Shown: one piece after another, positions 11,067 through 22,200 of the stretch | How the letters are laid out: each line of letters opens with the position of its first letter | Numbering within the stretch: position 1 is the first letter of the stretch | Source: Struthio camelus | Lineage: Eukaryota; Chordata; Aves; Struthioniformes; Struthionidae | Assembly (NCBI RefSeq): GCF_040807025.1 | Contig: NC_090968.1 | Span: 5,693,906-5,757,905, forward strand | DNA: 64,000 bases | Direction of reading: 5' to 3' | Notes under the pieces: model-generated | Told to the model about the DNA's origin: nothing | What the model saw: the letters and a program-made list of their open reading frames with translations, nothing else | The model's database searches: none | Translations under genes and position numbers: made by a program

Positions 11067-13986
11067 CGTGGGGAAGGTCAGCCCAGGCAGGGTCCTGTCC
11101 GGTGCCCGAGCGGGTGGGGAAGGGGTGCGGGGCACCCGATGGCCCCCAGGGGCTCCTGCCGGCAGCGCGGGAGGCGGGAGGACGGGGTTCGCCGTGCGTC
11201 GCCATCCCCGCCCCGCGCCAGCAGGCTGGTCGGGCACCGGTGTGCTTAGCTCGTCCTTCGTGCTCCAGACGACGCGGGGCCATCTGCCCGTCTGCGAGAG
11301 CGGCCAAGAGCGTCAGCTGCCGCCGCGCGCCCTGCCAGCGCCGCGCAGCAGGGAGGGAGGCAGAGGAGGGAAGGGGCTGCAGGGCGGCGAAGGCAGCGGC
11401 TCCGCGCGGGGACCGAGCGCGATCCGGCAGCTGCTCTCCCTCCGCCGGGCAGCGAGGATGTGCGTGCACGCACGCGTGCAGGGCTGGTTGCACACCCCGG
11501 CACACCCTGCCTCAGGGACCCCGGCCTCGAGCCAGACCCCCCGGCTCTGCCCCGGAGCTCGTCCCCCCCGCTGCCCGCTCCGGCTCTCCCTTCCCGCGAG
11601 CGCGCTGATATGCAGGAATTTAATGTTGTTTCCTGACGTGGGGCCCAGTCTGGCCGCTCCGCTTGGACAGTGAAGGCACGGGCATCTTCATTCAATTATG
11701 TCAGATCCACTCAAGCGCTCCCTGCCCCAATGCAAACCATCTCAATTACTCCTCCCTAACATCCAGTTAATAGATGGAAATCTCATTCCCTGGGACCAGC
11801 TGCAAGTGCCGGCGGTGGGAGGGGGCAGCCCAGCCCGGGCTCCTGAGCTTTTAGTGAAACTTGATTTGCTTCATTGCCTGATTATGGCCGAGTGTGAGAC
11901 TGGAAGCAGCCCTCATTAGGCGGCTTTTCCCCAAGTCTCTCCAGAGCAGCCGCAAAGCCCCTTTCCTCCTCTCTGCCTCGCCTCCGCCCCGCTACGCCTC
12001 GATCCCTGCTTGTCCGCTCGGAAGGAGGAGCCGCTTCCGGCGGGTGATCCCGTCCCAGGCGCAGGCGCCGTCCAACGCGTGCTGCTCCAGCCGCCCGGAG
12101 CAGGGAGCCTGGGTGCCTCCACCAAGGAGAGAGCAGAGCCAAACCAATATGTTCCTTCGAAAGAAAATCCCCGACTGCAGCTCCCTCGGGCCGGCTTTGC
12201 GCTCCGGTGCCGTGGGGTTTCATTGAAATGTCAGGTGCGATTCGGGCCTGACGCGCGCGCGAGCGCAGGACCTGACAGCTCAGCTCTGCGCGCCTGGCCG
12301 GTACGCACCGAACCGCGCGGGCCGGGCTGATCGGCTGCTCCTTGGCTGAGCGCCACCGGGAAAATTACCCAGCCCCACTGCCGTCGGCGGCAAACTCCAC
12401 AAAATCCAGGAAGAGATGGGGAACGGCGGCAGCATCTTCCGAGCGGGCCGCGGGCGAGCGAGGAAGCGGCCCGAGCCGGCCCGAGCGGGCAGCCACCAGC
12501 CCGGCCCCAACGCATGGACGGAAGCTGCTTTTTCGGAGGCCCTGGCTCTCCACTCGGAAATCGGCTCTCGTTAGCGAGCCGCCCGAGGAGGAGAGGACGG
12601 CTGCAGGGTCGGGGGAGGCTGCAGCGGGGCTGGCGGGGGCGCGGGCTGCGCAGGGCCCCGCAGCGGCATTGGCAGCACCGCAGACATCCCCAGCCCTGCT
12701 TTGCGGGCGGGCTGAGCACGCAAGGCCTCTGCAGGTACCTGCTTCCTTCTCCCGCAGCAGCAGCGCAGGCCCCCGCGAGGCGGCCGGCGGGGAGGGAGAG
12801 GCAGGCGGAGGAAGGGGGCTGTTTTCCCCCAGAGAGGTCAAAGAGGGAGAGTCAGCTTGCAAAACAGCAGCGAGGGAAAAAATAGCCTCTGCTTTGCATG
12901 TAGCTGTCGGGGTCCATCAGCGTCGGGGTGGTGCAAGGACTCCTGGCTCCGAGCTCGCTGCCGTCAGCCGTCCTGCAAGTGTGGTCCCCAAGGAGACACC
13001 CGGAGGGAGGGACGGTGTGGCTTGCGGGACCGGGAAGAGACCTGACAGCGTTCCCGGATTCGGGCCCTGGGGATGAGCCCCTTGCAGGCGCCCCGAGGTG
13101 GAGCGCCCGCAGCCAGACCCCGCGTTAGAGGGAGGCTGGAGGCGCAGGGTTTGCTGGCGGCCGCGGGCTCACATCCCCCCGACAGGCGTTTCCTGCAGAG
13201 GAAGGTGCTGCACGGGGTCTGCAGCAGGAGGCTGCACGTGCTCCCTGCTGGGCCAGGGCTCGGCTTTCAGTCCCTGACACGAGTTTCTTTTCCTTGTCTT
13301 AAGAAATAAAATAGAAAAAAGTCTCATCTGCACAGGGGGAAAACAAATGGGCAAAATCCCGAGGCCTTGGAGGTAAAAGCCATGAAACAAAGCGAGCATG
13401 CCCGCGGCTCCCGGGAAGTTATGTGCCAGCGGTACCGGCACGGCTGTCCTGCCATAACTTACGCAGCTCTTGCAGAGCGGCTGAGTTATGGGGCACTTCG
13501 GCGCGGGGCCTGGCTCCCATTACTCATGGCCCCTGCGGAAAACCCTCCAGCGAGCGAGACGTGAAACACTGCAACGCTGAGCGAACGCTGGGCAGACGCG
13601 GGGCGGGCTGGGGCGATGCGACCGGCCTCGGCAGCGGATGGTGCGGCAGGCGGCTCGGTGCTGAGCTGCAAGGCTCCCTGCGGGAGCAGGCGATTTGCTG
13701 TGTTACGGAGGAAGGCGAAGCCCTGAAGTGGGAACCTGTAGCCCCAATCTGGGCTCTGCAAGCTGAGTTACAGCTGGGGATGTGCTCGTCCCTGCTCTGA
13801 CCACTAGGCTGCAGTTCCCGCCAAGGATTGGGAGGAGAGCCGACCGGTCCTGCCTTCCAGCTGCCCCTGAACCACATCCAACACTGCGTGAACCGCCAGC
13901 AGGTAAAATCAAGGCTGAGACCGGCATTGCTTCTGATCTCTGAAATAAGGCATGCACTTGGAGAGCAGAGCCAAGGTGCCGAAACA

Positions 13987-14076
13987 GCATCCTGGGAGCA
14001 TCCTAGGAGCAGCCTCCCAGCATCTTCCCGGCATCCTAGAGGAGCATCCTCCCAGCATCCTTTCAGCATCCTGGGA
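13987..14076 (+). repeat. 11-bp minisatellite, eight units
   Basis: Eight head-to-tail units begin with GCATCCTNNNN or close variants. Seven units are 11 bp and the fifth is 13 bp. The first and last units are identical (GCATCCTGGGA). Overlapping ORFs here are by-products of the repeat. Confidence 0.9.
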
Positions 14077-14479
14077 GCTCGGTACATCCATGCAGTGGAG
14101 GGACAAGTCCTCACCTCCTTGGCTGGGTACCCTCCAGCCCAAGCCCTGCCCTGCCAGGCTGCCGGGCCCCTTCACCTGTGGGGAGGGCAAAGCGCAGGCC
14201 CAGGGCTGGGGGGACCCCACCAGCTTGGGAAAAGGGATCTGAGCATCCCTGCTGGAAAGGAGCAGGGCAAGGACACCAGTGCCCAGCTTCCCAGCCCTCT
14301 CTGAGCCTGCCCGTCTCTGCAGGAGACCGGGTGGGAATGGCAGCTGCAGAAACCCAGCACAAAGCCAGGGCACCAGGGTCACCTCTCGCTGCCCGGCGCA
14401 ATGTTCGCTCTCTCCTCTTAGCGGTCATGACTAGAAGACAACAAGTGTTGGGGAGGGTGCAGAGGGTGGTCCTGCCCCC

Positions 14480-14605
14480 TGTGGATTACATTGCTAATGA
14501 ATAATCCACCACTTTAACAACCTTGACTCCTGCTAATGTGATAATGCTTTGCAGAATTAAAGTCTAAAGCCAAGAGTATAAGCAAATCCAGCTCATATTA
14601 AAGGG
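14480..14605. promoter_or_regulatory. Candidate regulatory element, AT-rich island
   Basis: The block has GATTACATTGCTAATGAATAAT (14485-14506), a second TAATGTGATAATG, and AATTAAAG within about 120 bp, between GC-rich sequences. The TAATGAATAAT core resembles POU/homeodomain composite sites. Confidence 0.3.
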
Positions 14606-17600
14606 ACTTAAACAGAAGGAGGGGAGAAATCTGCTGGTCACGTTCATCTATCTCTCTAAAGAAACGAAGCCCAGCTGAAGGAGAGTGGTGCCATCCAGAC
14701 AGAGAGGTTTCTTCATGGCTTCTTCCCAGTAATGCCCAGAGGCAGCTGGAGCCGCTGGGTGTCTGATGCCTTTCAATGTGGTTGTGCTGGTATTTGGGGA
14801 AGAGAAGTAGTAACCCACAGGACACGGTATCTGCCACCCGTTACCCCTCTGCCCCGGTCCGCCTGGGCCTGAGAAGGTAGCAAGAAGCCTCCAAAGCAAC
14901 TGGAAGCAAAGCTGGCAGCTGGCAACATCGCAGCCTCTGTGCTTCGGTAATTGGCTTTGGTGATTAGCATTGTCATTGCACAAAGGACTTGAATTTGCCC
15001 AGTGCAGTGACATAATAAAGTTGTTATTGGGTTTTTTTTCCTAAATATAAATATTTGCAGGGTTGTATTAGTAGGGAGAAGCAGACTGTCCTGGTATCCT
15101 TGCTGGGCTCTTGGCCCAGACCTGGAGGCGATGTGCCCTCCTCCTCCTCGACAAGAGAGTCCCTCGTGCATCTCCCAGAGCCTTCGGTCCCAAAACAACT
15201 CCTCCCCGGAGCCGGGTAGACCTTCCGCCTCCATCCTCCTTCTTCGGCTCTGTCAGTGCATCCCTTTTTCCTAAGAGCAACTGATCAATGGTTGCATAGC
15301 TTCCTTCCAGAGACACAGCCCTCTTCGTACTGAGGGCCAGACTCAGCCTGCTCGGACTCTGCTGGCTTTCTCCAAGCGCTCCCCTTTACTCCGCCCCAGG
15401 GCAAGGCAGGACTCGGGACGGCAAGGCCCCGCGCGTGCCGCCGCGCAGCGCGCCTCCTCCCGGCCGCGGAACAGGAGCTGGCGGCGGAGGCTGGTCACGA
15501 TGGGAGCGACCGCGTGAGGCTCCCCGCACCGGGCTCGGTGTCTTGATTTAAGGAGCTCCCAGTAACATGGACTATAAATTCCCCCGGAATAAATTATAAA
15601 TGAGAGGCCAGGTAGCTGGCTGCTCCTGATAAAGCTGGAGCTGGAATGCGACACAATCAATATCTGCAGTGGGAGCGCTGCTCGGATTAACCCCGCGGGA
15701 CTCGGCGCTCGCAGCTCCCGCCGGGGCTCTCGGCGGGGTGGCTGCTGCGGCCCGGCGAATAAATGGGGTCCTTTAGCTCAGGCCATTCGAGACAGGCGCC
15801 TTCTTGTTAGGTCCCGAGGCCCCAGCTCCCACCCCACCGGAGAGGCACTGACCCCGTTCTCCGCAGCTAAAGGCCCGTTTGTATTTTCCAGCCTCGTCCG
15901 GAGAGAGGGCACAAAGGACAGCGTGGCCCTCCGCGGCCCGGCACCCTGCCCCGCTCCCGCAGGCCTCCGGGGCACCCAGGGCCAGAGCCAGCCGGAAAAT
16001 CGAAAGCCGCCTCCGATAAAAGCAGCGGCAGCCTTTGGGGTGGGGGGAGGCCCTGCGGGAAAGGGGGCTTTGATGGCCACTTTGCACATCAGAGAAACAA
16101 AACGCAGGGAAAATCCATGTTTAAAGCTGTGCCTCTGGCTCCTGGCAGCAGCTGGGAGGACAGAAGTCCTTGGATTTCATCCCCGGGGGGGCTGAGGGGG
16201 CTTTTCCTTTGTCACCAAGCGAGTCCTGGCTGAGGAGGGGGAACAGCCCCGCTTGGAGCCTGGAAAGGCAGGAGAGCGGAGACCAGGCGCGCCAGGCCAA
16301 AGGGTGCGAGAGGAGAGCGGTTCCCCCTCCCGGCAGCGGAAACGCTCCGTCTGCTCGGCTCTCCGCCGGCGTTAGAGGGGATATCTGCCTTCCCGAGGAA
16401 GAGGCAGAAGGCATCTCGCGATGGGCTGGAGCTGCTTTTGTTGTTCTCGCTACTCGAATCAGATCTGCTGCGCTCGCAGACGGAGGGAGATAAGCGCAGG
16501 CACAGCGGAGAGAGAGCCGAACTGCACGGGAAGGCAGAAACGGCAGCTGCTTTTTGTCGGGACTGGCACTTTTGGGTAATCTTACCGCTGGAAGACGAGT
16601 GTAACACAGTGCAACGAGCCACGCAGAGACCTGACAACATTGCTTTAATGCTGGGCAGCCAAGGACACTGCTTTTCACCGCTGTCTCCGTTTAGGCCCTG
16701 TGAAAGCACAGTAGCATCCTGCTAAGTGAGAGGGTTGTTTTTTTTTTAAGGAGAAGGCAAGCCAGGGAGAGCAAAGAGGAGGAAAAAATAGGACGGGGAA
16801 GGATGTTGCTAAGTGGGAAGCCTCACTAGTGCTTACGGCTCTCATCTCTGGTTGGTTCGCGCCCCCCCCTTCTTTTTTTCTGGATCTTTACTCAAAGAGC
16901 AGCATGATTTTTGCATGCTGACTGCTTGCCAAGGCGATACGCGGGCCAACATCGCGGAGCCCCTTGCTGAACCGCGCTCCGGTGACAAGGTTGTGGAAAT
17001 AGGGCTGGCTGAGCATGACGCGGCAGGACGGGCAGGGCTCGGCGCCGCGGTGCAAAGCGCACGCTGCCTCTGCGGGTGAGCAGAGAGGGGCTGCTCCCCC
17101 TCGCTTTCCTTTCCGGCTCCCCAGGCCCCTCGATTGCGTCGAAGCTAACGAAGGAGCGTGGCCTCTCCCAGGGCAGCCTTGGCAGGTCCTAGGTCAGGAC
17201 TCCGCTCGCTGGCACTTGTCGGGTCCTGACCTTGAGTCAGGTAAAATTCCCTAAGCGTGAGAGCAGCCGCCGGCACAGCAGGCCTGGAGGCCATGGGGCC
17301 CAGGCAGCCAAGCCACGCACTCCCGCGATTGCTCTCTCAAGGTCCTCGCAGCCCCCCGGCTCGGCTCGGCCGCCGAGCCCTGCGCCTCCGCCAGCCTGTG
17401 CTGCTCCCCGTGGGCCACCGACCCACAGCGGAGCGGCTACGGGGAGCAGCAGCAGCCTTCCTTCGGCGCCATGGCCTCGCTGGAGCACCTGGGAGGCTTC
17501 CCCACGGTGCCCACTGCCCACCAGCGCCCGGAGCGGCGGGTCAGCCAGCGGCGCTGTGCCAGTGCAGGAAAACCGCTGCTGGAAATCACGCACCGTCACC

Positions 17601-17956
17601 GGAGCAGCAGCTGGGACGAGAAGCTGGGATGGCAGCCTTCTGGAGGGGGGCAAGAGGCTTTCCATCGCTTCCCACGGGGCTGGGAGGACGAGGAGGCTGG
17701 GAGAGCCAAATGTGGGTGAGCACGATGCCTCTGCGCTCGAGCACCCTGCTCACTTCCAAGGGCTGCGGAGCAGGAGCGGGGGGCAGTGGTGCGGGGAGCC
17801 CCAGGTCCGCAGCCTCAGCCCGGCCGGAGGCGTTGTTGTCCGGGCTGCAGGAGGAGGAGAGAGGCTGAGCTCTGGGAAGGGCTGAGCGAGGTGCTGTCTG
17901 GAAAGCCGAGCTGTCTGCGGAGCTTCAGACATGAATGAATAATTCCCCTGGCTGGA

Positions 17957-17958
17957 TG

Positions 17959-17990
<32 letters not shown>

Positions 17991-18011
17991 CACGCACATG
18001 TGCGTGTGTGC
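17957..18011 (+). repeat. GT/TG microsatellite with GC and CA interruptions
   Basis: TGTGTG repeats from about 17957 to 17990 continue into an interrupted GCACGCACATGTGCGTGTGTG segment. Alternating purine-pyrimidine sequence of this kind can adopt Z-DNA. It lies about 1.2 kb upstream of the GFRA2 ATG. Confidence 0.9.
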
Positions 18012-18290
18012 AATTCCTCCCACACGCCCCCGCCCAGGGAGCGATCAGCTGGTAGGTCCTTGTTTGGTTGCGTTCCCTTGTCTCCCTCCCCAAAGGGGCC
18101 GGTGGCAGTTCTCCGATCCGGTGCCAATGGGGCCACGTCCCTGTACCCGTGCGCACCCGCATCGGTCCCTCTCGGCCCCATCCCCATGTTCAGAGCCGGG
18201 GCCGGGGCTGGTCCCGGACATCCAGGAGGGGGGTCTCGCCTTTGGCTCTGCCCGGCCGCAGCAGCGGTGCCAGGGCAGAGCGGGGCACCC

Positions 18291-18310
18291 GGGGGGGGGG
18301 GGGGGGGGGG
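18291..18310 (+). repeat. Uninterrupted G20 homopolymer
   Basis: Twenty consecutive G residues directly follow CACCC. A second G-rich stretch (18353-18393, GGAT and GGAGGGAT units) follows within 50 bp. Such tracts are G-quadruplex-prone and are often mis-sized in assemblies, so the exact length should not be trusted. Confidence 0.9.
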
Positions 18311-18783
18311 CTGCGCGCAGGCAGGTCCCGCTGCGGCTGGGGGCAGATGGAAGGATGGGGGCGGATGGAGGGAGGGATGGAGGGATGGGGGGGTTGAAAG
18401 GGCTCCCGCAACCCCCCAGCTTGCAGAGCGAGGGGACCCCCGGGAGCGCCGCTGCCTCCTCCCGGAGCCCCGGCTCAGCCTGCCCGCTCCGCGGAGCGCA
18501 GCCCGGCAGCAAGGGCGGCGGAAGGGCGTCCGCGGCTGCGCTGCCCTCCGCGCTGCGCGGAGCCCCGGCCCCCCGGAGGGGCGGAGAGGCGCGGGGAGGG
18601 CCGGGCCGGGGAGGGGACGGGCGGCACGGGCGGCTCTGCCCCCTCTGCTGCCGCCGGGGCTCGGCGGAGCGCGGCCGCCCCTCGCCGCGCCCCCCCCCGC
18701 CGGCAGCCGGAGGCGGGCGCGCAGCCCCGCTCGGCACAGCCGCCGGCAGCCGGGCGCAGCGCGGAGCTCGCGGAGCGCCGAGT

Positions 18784-18924
18784 CGCGGTGCGCGGAGCGC
18801 GGAGCCCGGTGGGCGCCCGGCCGCGGTGCGCGGAGCCCGGTGCGCGCTCGGAGCCCGGTGCGCGCCCGGCCGCGGTGCGCGGAGCCCGGTGCGCGCTCGG
18901 AGCCCGGTGCGCGCCCGGCCGCGG
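18784..18924 (+). repeat. 49-bp GC-rich tandem repeat in the GFRA2 promoter/5' UTR
   Basis: Two complete 49-bp units (18821-18869 and 18870-18918) follow a related 37-bp partial unit (18784-18820) and are followed by the first bases of another. The spacing is exact. Each unit contains two copies of a GGAGCCCGGTGCGCGC core. The repeat is almost pure G+C and lies about 270-400 bp upstream of the start codon. Confidence 0.9.
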
Positions 18925-18926
18925 GC

Positions 18927-18971
18927 ATGCGGCGGCAGGCGGCGAGGCGCGCTGCCCGGCGCCGCGGCTGA
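18927..18971 (+). CDS. Candidate arginine-rich upstream ORF of GFRA2
   Basis: An ATG at 18927 with G at -3 opens a 14-codon frame ending in TGA at 18969-18971, about 215 nt before the GFRA2 start. The peptide MRRQAARRAARRRG is mostly arginine and alanine. If the transcript starts upstream of it, it could lower translation of GFRA2, as arginine-rich uORFs can. If a 5' UTR exon begins at 19031 it would be absent from the mRNA. There is no evidence that it is translated. Confidence 0.3.
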   Translation: MRRQAARRAARRRG

Positions 18972-19186
18972 CGGCTGACGGCCCCGGCTCCGCGCCGGGC
19001 GGAGCGCACACACACCTCTCTCTTTCGCAGCGCGCCGCGGACCCCCGGCGTCCTCGCCCGGATTTGGGATCTACCTGGCCGCCTTGGGTTTGGGGGGATT
19101 TTGTTCATTCCCCCCCCCCCAACCACACGCCTTTTTTTTATTTTTTTATTTTTTGCGCACGTGGAGGAACTCTTGGATTTACTAAC

Positions 19187-19226
19187 ATGATCTTGGCAAA
19201 CGCCTTCTGCATCGTCCTCTTTGTAG
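19187..19226 (+). CDS. GFRA2: GFRA2 coding exon 1 (signal peptide)
   Basis: The exon encodes residues 1-13 and the first base of codon 14. The ATG at 19187 is chosen because the [13 protein letters not shown] start is diagnostic of GFRA2, and the donor that follows (TAG|GTGAG at 19226/19227) leaves phase 1, which fits exon 2. The hydrophobic stretch I2-V13 is the core of a secretory signal peptide; by analogy with human GFRA2 cleavage would fall near residue 21. The context before the ATG (ACTAAC) has A at -3, which is favourable. The exon sits at the 3' edge of the CpG island. Confidence 0.96.
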
Positions 19227-22200
19227 GTGAGTCGCCCGGGCGGGGGTGCCCGCAGTCCTTGCCGGGCTGGCGGGGCAGGAGGCGGTGGTCGCCCCGCCGC
19301 CGCCCGCCCGGGGAGAGGGGACACGTCCTTCCCCGTACGCGTGCGGTGACGGGCGCTGTGCGGGCTGGAGAGAGGGAGCCGCGCTCCTCCGAGGCGGGTA
19401 TTGTGCTCTGTGCAGCTGGCGTCTCGTTCTGGATCGGGAGAGGGATGAGGTGAGACAATGTAAATTAGGATTTTAACTAGGGGCAACTTTATTTATCTTT
19501 CCTTTGTGAAACTTAAGATGAGGAGGAAAGCCCCAGCCGCCCCCTCCACTAGGAAGCCCCCTCCTGTGGCACCGCACGGGCAGTCTGGTGGCGGGGACAG
19601 CAGCGTGCTGGGGTGATTGCTCCGCCGGGCCAGATTGCTGTCCAAGGGAGCACGCAAGGAGCAGCGTCCGTTCATCGTGTGGCAGAAAAGCCCTGTTCGT
19701 CTTTGATTCCCCCCCCTCTCCTTGTCAGCCTACAAGGAGGCTATTGGCCCCTGGTTTGCTCCCCTCCCGTGTCTCCCAGCGCCCCCCCATCCACAGCTGC
19801 TGTGGCTCCAGTCTCCCCCGTTCCTGCTCGTGGCTTTGAACTCAGCATGGAGAATCGGTTCAGAAAGTTGAGCTAATTGCATGTGTGTATGTAGGGAATT
19901 GCTGTCCCCTCTGTTGCAATTCCAGTGCGTGTTGCTTTAGATCATATGTGAGCTATTTAGGAGCTTGTCTCTGCCAGGAAGAAAGCTTAGCATTTCTGGG
20001 GCAGCCTCCTACGGAGATGGGGAAGGTGCAGCAGAAAAGGGGGGGAAGGGGAGAAGTCAGAGATTGCAGAGGATCTGGGGTGAAAAGGAAGCAAATGAGA
20101 AAGGTCCCTTTTTTCTTCCTGCAAAGCAAGCAGTGCACCTCGGCACGCGTATGCCTCTGCCTCGGTCGTGTGCCGTGGCATGTTCCAGACAGTTACAGCT
20201 GTACCTGCGTCTCGCTGGCTCTCCGCGTGTGTGCGTGTGATCCGGAGCACACTGCAGCAGCGAGTGCCCGGGAAAAACTCTGCTGAGCTCGCCTTGGCGC
20301 GAGGCATGTAAGCCTGGCTGCGAGGACAGCAGGGAAGGGACAGGGAACGGCTGAGGGAGACTTGAAGGTTGGGAGATCAAACCTCCCTCGGGAACGTATG
20401 GGTTGGCAGAGCCGGGGTGGGGGCTGGCAGAAGACTCCACCACGGGCAGCATGCTCAGCAGGTCCCTGGATGAGGGCAGTGATGAAATGCTCTTCCTCTC
20501 CGTTGCTCCCGAGCGCAATCCTGCCCGTGCTTTAAGCTGGCTGGCAAGGGGAGGGAATGTCATGTGGGAGGCAGGCAAAGGGGAGGCTATTCCCATGCAT
20601 GCCGTTGCGCGGGGTGGGTTTTGGCATCCTGCTGGGCAGGGGATGGAGGTCTCCCAGGGAGCGGTGCCTCCCGCAGCCCCCCACTCAGCTGGAGCGGCCG
20701 CCAGCGCTGGGGTGGCTCCCTCGCCAGCCAGCTCCGTGGGACGTGGGCCTGGCCTGCGGGTGCTGAGCCCCTCCTTGGGGCATCGTCCTTGTCCGTGACC
20801 CGCAGCAGTGCCAGGGAGCAGCGAAGGGCAGAGGGAACTGCCAGCCCTGCCTTACTGACATGTCCGACTTGCTGGTGTCCGGCTTCTCACGAGCTAGACT
20901 GGAGAGGACAGAGACTGGCAGGATGCTCTGTCTAGGGAACCCAAACCGAGGCCCATTCGCCCTAGTAGAGGAGGGCGCTTTAAAGCAAGAGCCTCCACCC
21001 CTGCTTTCCTCTGTGCCTCGAGGGCCTCCTAGGTGGGCGTGCAGGAACCAAGCAAAAAGGCTGCTCTCCCCCAGCCAGAGGAGGTGTTAAGTGCTGAGCA
21101 GTCACTGCCAGGAAAGCTCACCCCTCGACTGAGCTTTGGGGATGGGTCCCGCAGACATCCTCCTGGCGCCTTCTGAGCCAGGCCTGGCGGTGAGGAGCCC
21201 TGGAGAGCCGGGCCCACCGCTGGGGAAGCCCGCCTCTTAAAATCTGGGCTCTTCTTTCTGAGGAGCCAAAAAAGCCCTTTTGGTTGGGATAAAGCAATCG
21301 CTACCGCCGAGGCAAGGCTGGGAGGCTGCATGTGCCCGAGTGCTTTTTTGAGTCGAGTTGTGAGGATAAATATTTGCTGCTAAAACTGCCAGTGTCCAAA
21401 GGTCTCTGGCATGACCAGTAAAAGGAAACATATATTACAGCTAGAAAAGAAAAGAGGCAACATAGCCTAATGCTGATGTGGGAAGCCGCAGGAGCGAGAG
21501 GAAAGCGGGCCATCACATTGTTCGCTGGCTGATTGTTGGAGGCTTGTGCATCTGTCTGCAAATCCTTGCTGTGCTCTGACACCCCGGAGACTGCTGGGGA
21601 TTAGGTTTAAATTCTCTGCAGATGTTTTATTGATATGAGTTCAGGGAGTGTGCGTCTGCGAGGCAGTTTCTTCGGGTAGAGGAAAAAATTCAGCCTCCAA
21701 ACTCCTCACCTTGCACCTCTGCGGGGGCGCTGGGGCGCGTTACCCGACTTGGCGATGCTGCGGCCCGAGAGGAGAGGAGGGTCCCGGGAAAACCTCTCCG
21801 TGGGGCCTGGCTCGGCAGCAGGGCTGAGTGCTCTCCTGCATTTGGGGCACTGGGCGGGCTGCGAACTGCACAGAAGGAGCCCTTCATGAGGATACTCCGC
21901 AGTCTCCGACCACCTTGTACATCCAAACAAGGCTGTTTCCCTTCCCCGCCCGCCTGCCTCATCACACCGGGTCTTTGGCAGCGATCGCGAGGCAGCACCA
22001 TCCTCCCAGCACCTCCAGTCCTTGCCTGGGCGTCTGTGCCAAGCCTGGAGACGCGTGGAGCCTGCCTGGGGCAGGGGACGTGGCTGGGAGCAGGCCGGAG
22101 GAGAGGCTTCAGCCTGTGGTTTGGGAAGGGCATGCAAAGAGGCTTCCTGGCATCACATGGAGAAGGCAAAACTGGAGCTGAGATCTGGGCCTGCCTGGGC

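Larger units (their letters stand above)
8901..18249. other. GFRA2 5' flank, proximal part: no gene recognised
   Basis: This stretch is mostly CpG-rich. It contains the POU-motif block near 9.2 kb, a GGA trinucleotide run (11044-11066), an 11-bp minisatellite (13987-14076), AT-rich islands near 11.7-11.9, 14.5-14.6 and 15.54-15.66 kb, and a GT microsatellite near 17.97 kb. Long ORFs are present on both strands but none has recognisable domains or consistent exon structure. Confidence 0.6.
18250..19186 (+). promoter_or_regulatory. GFRA2: GFRA2 CpG-island promoter and 5' UTR region
   Basis: This is extremely CpG-dense sequence immediately before the GFRA2 start codon, with many GGGCGG/CCGCCC-like Sp1 motifs and no clear TATA box. 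It is typical of a dispersed CpG-island promoter. The transcription start cannot be fixed from sequence. From 19107 to about 19160 it changes to a C-run followed by a T-rich stretch and then the ATG at 19187. A polypyrimidine stretch ending in CGCAG at 19030 resembles a splice acceptor, so an upstream non-coding exon is possible. Long ORFs on both strands here reflect absence of stop codons in CpG-rich DNA. Confidence 0.75.

Noticed and set aside
17935-18978. Long + strand ORFs (337-347 aa) just upstream of GFRA2
   Set aside because: Overlapping frames are all open through the same GC-rich stretch, including the GT microsatellite, G20 tract and tandem repeat. No codon-usage signature or domain is seen.
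17750-19486. 578-residue ORF on the minus strand over the GFRA2 promoter
   Set aside because: It is antisense to a CpG island and GFRA2 exon 1, has extreme Arg/Pro/Ala/Gly bias, includes the translated 49-bp repeat and GT microsatellite, and matches no family I know. Lack of stops in CpG-rich DNA explains it.
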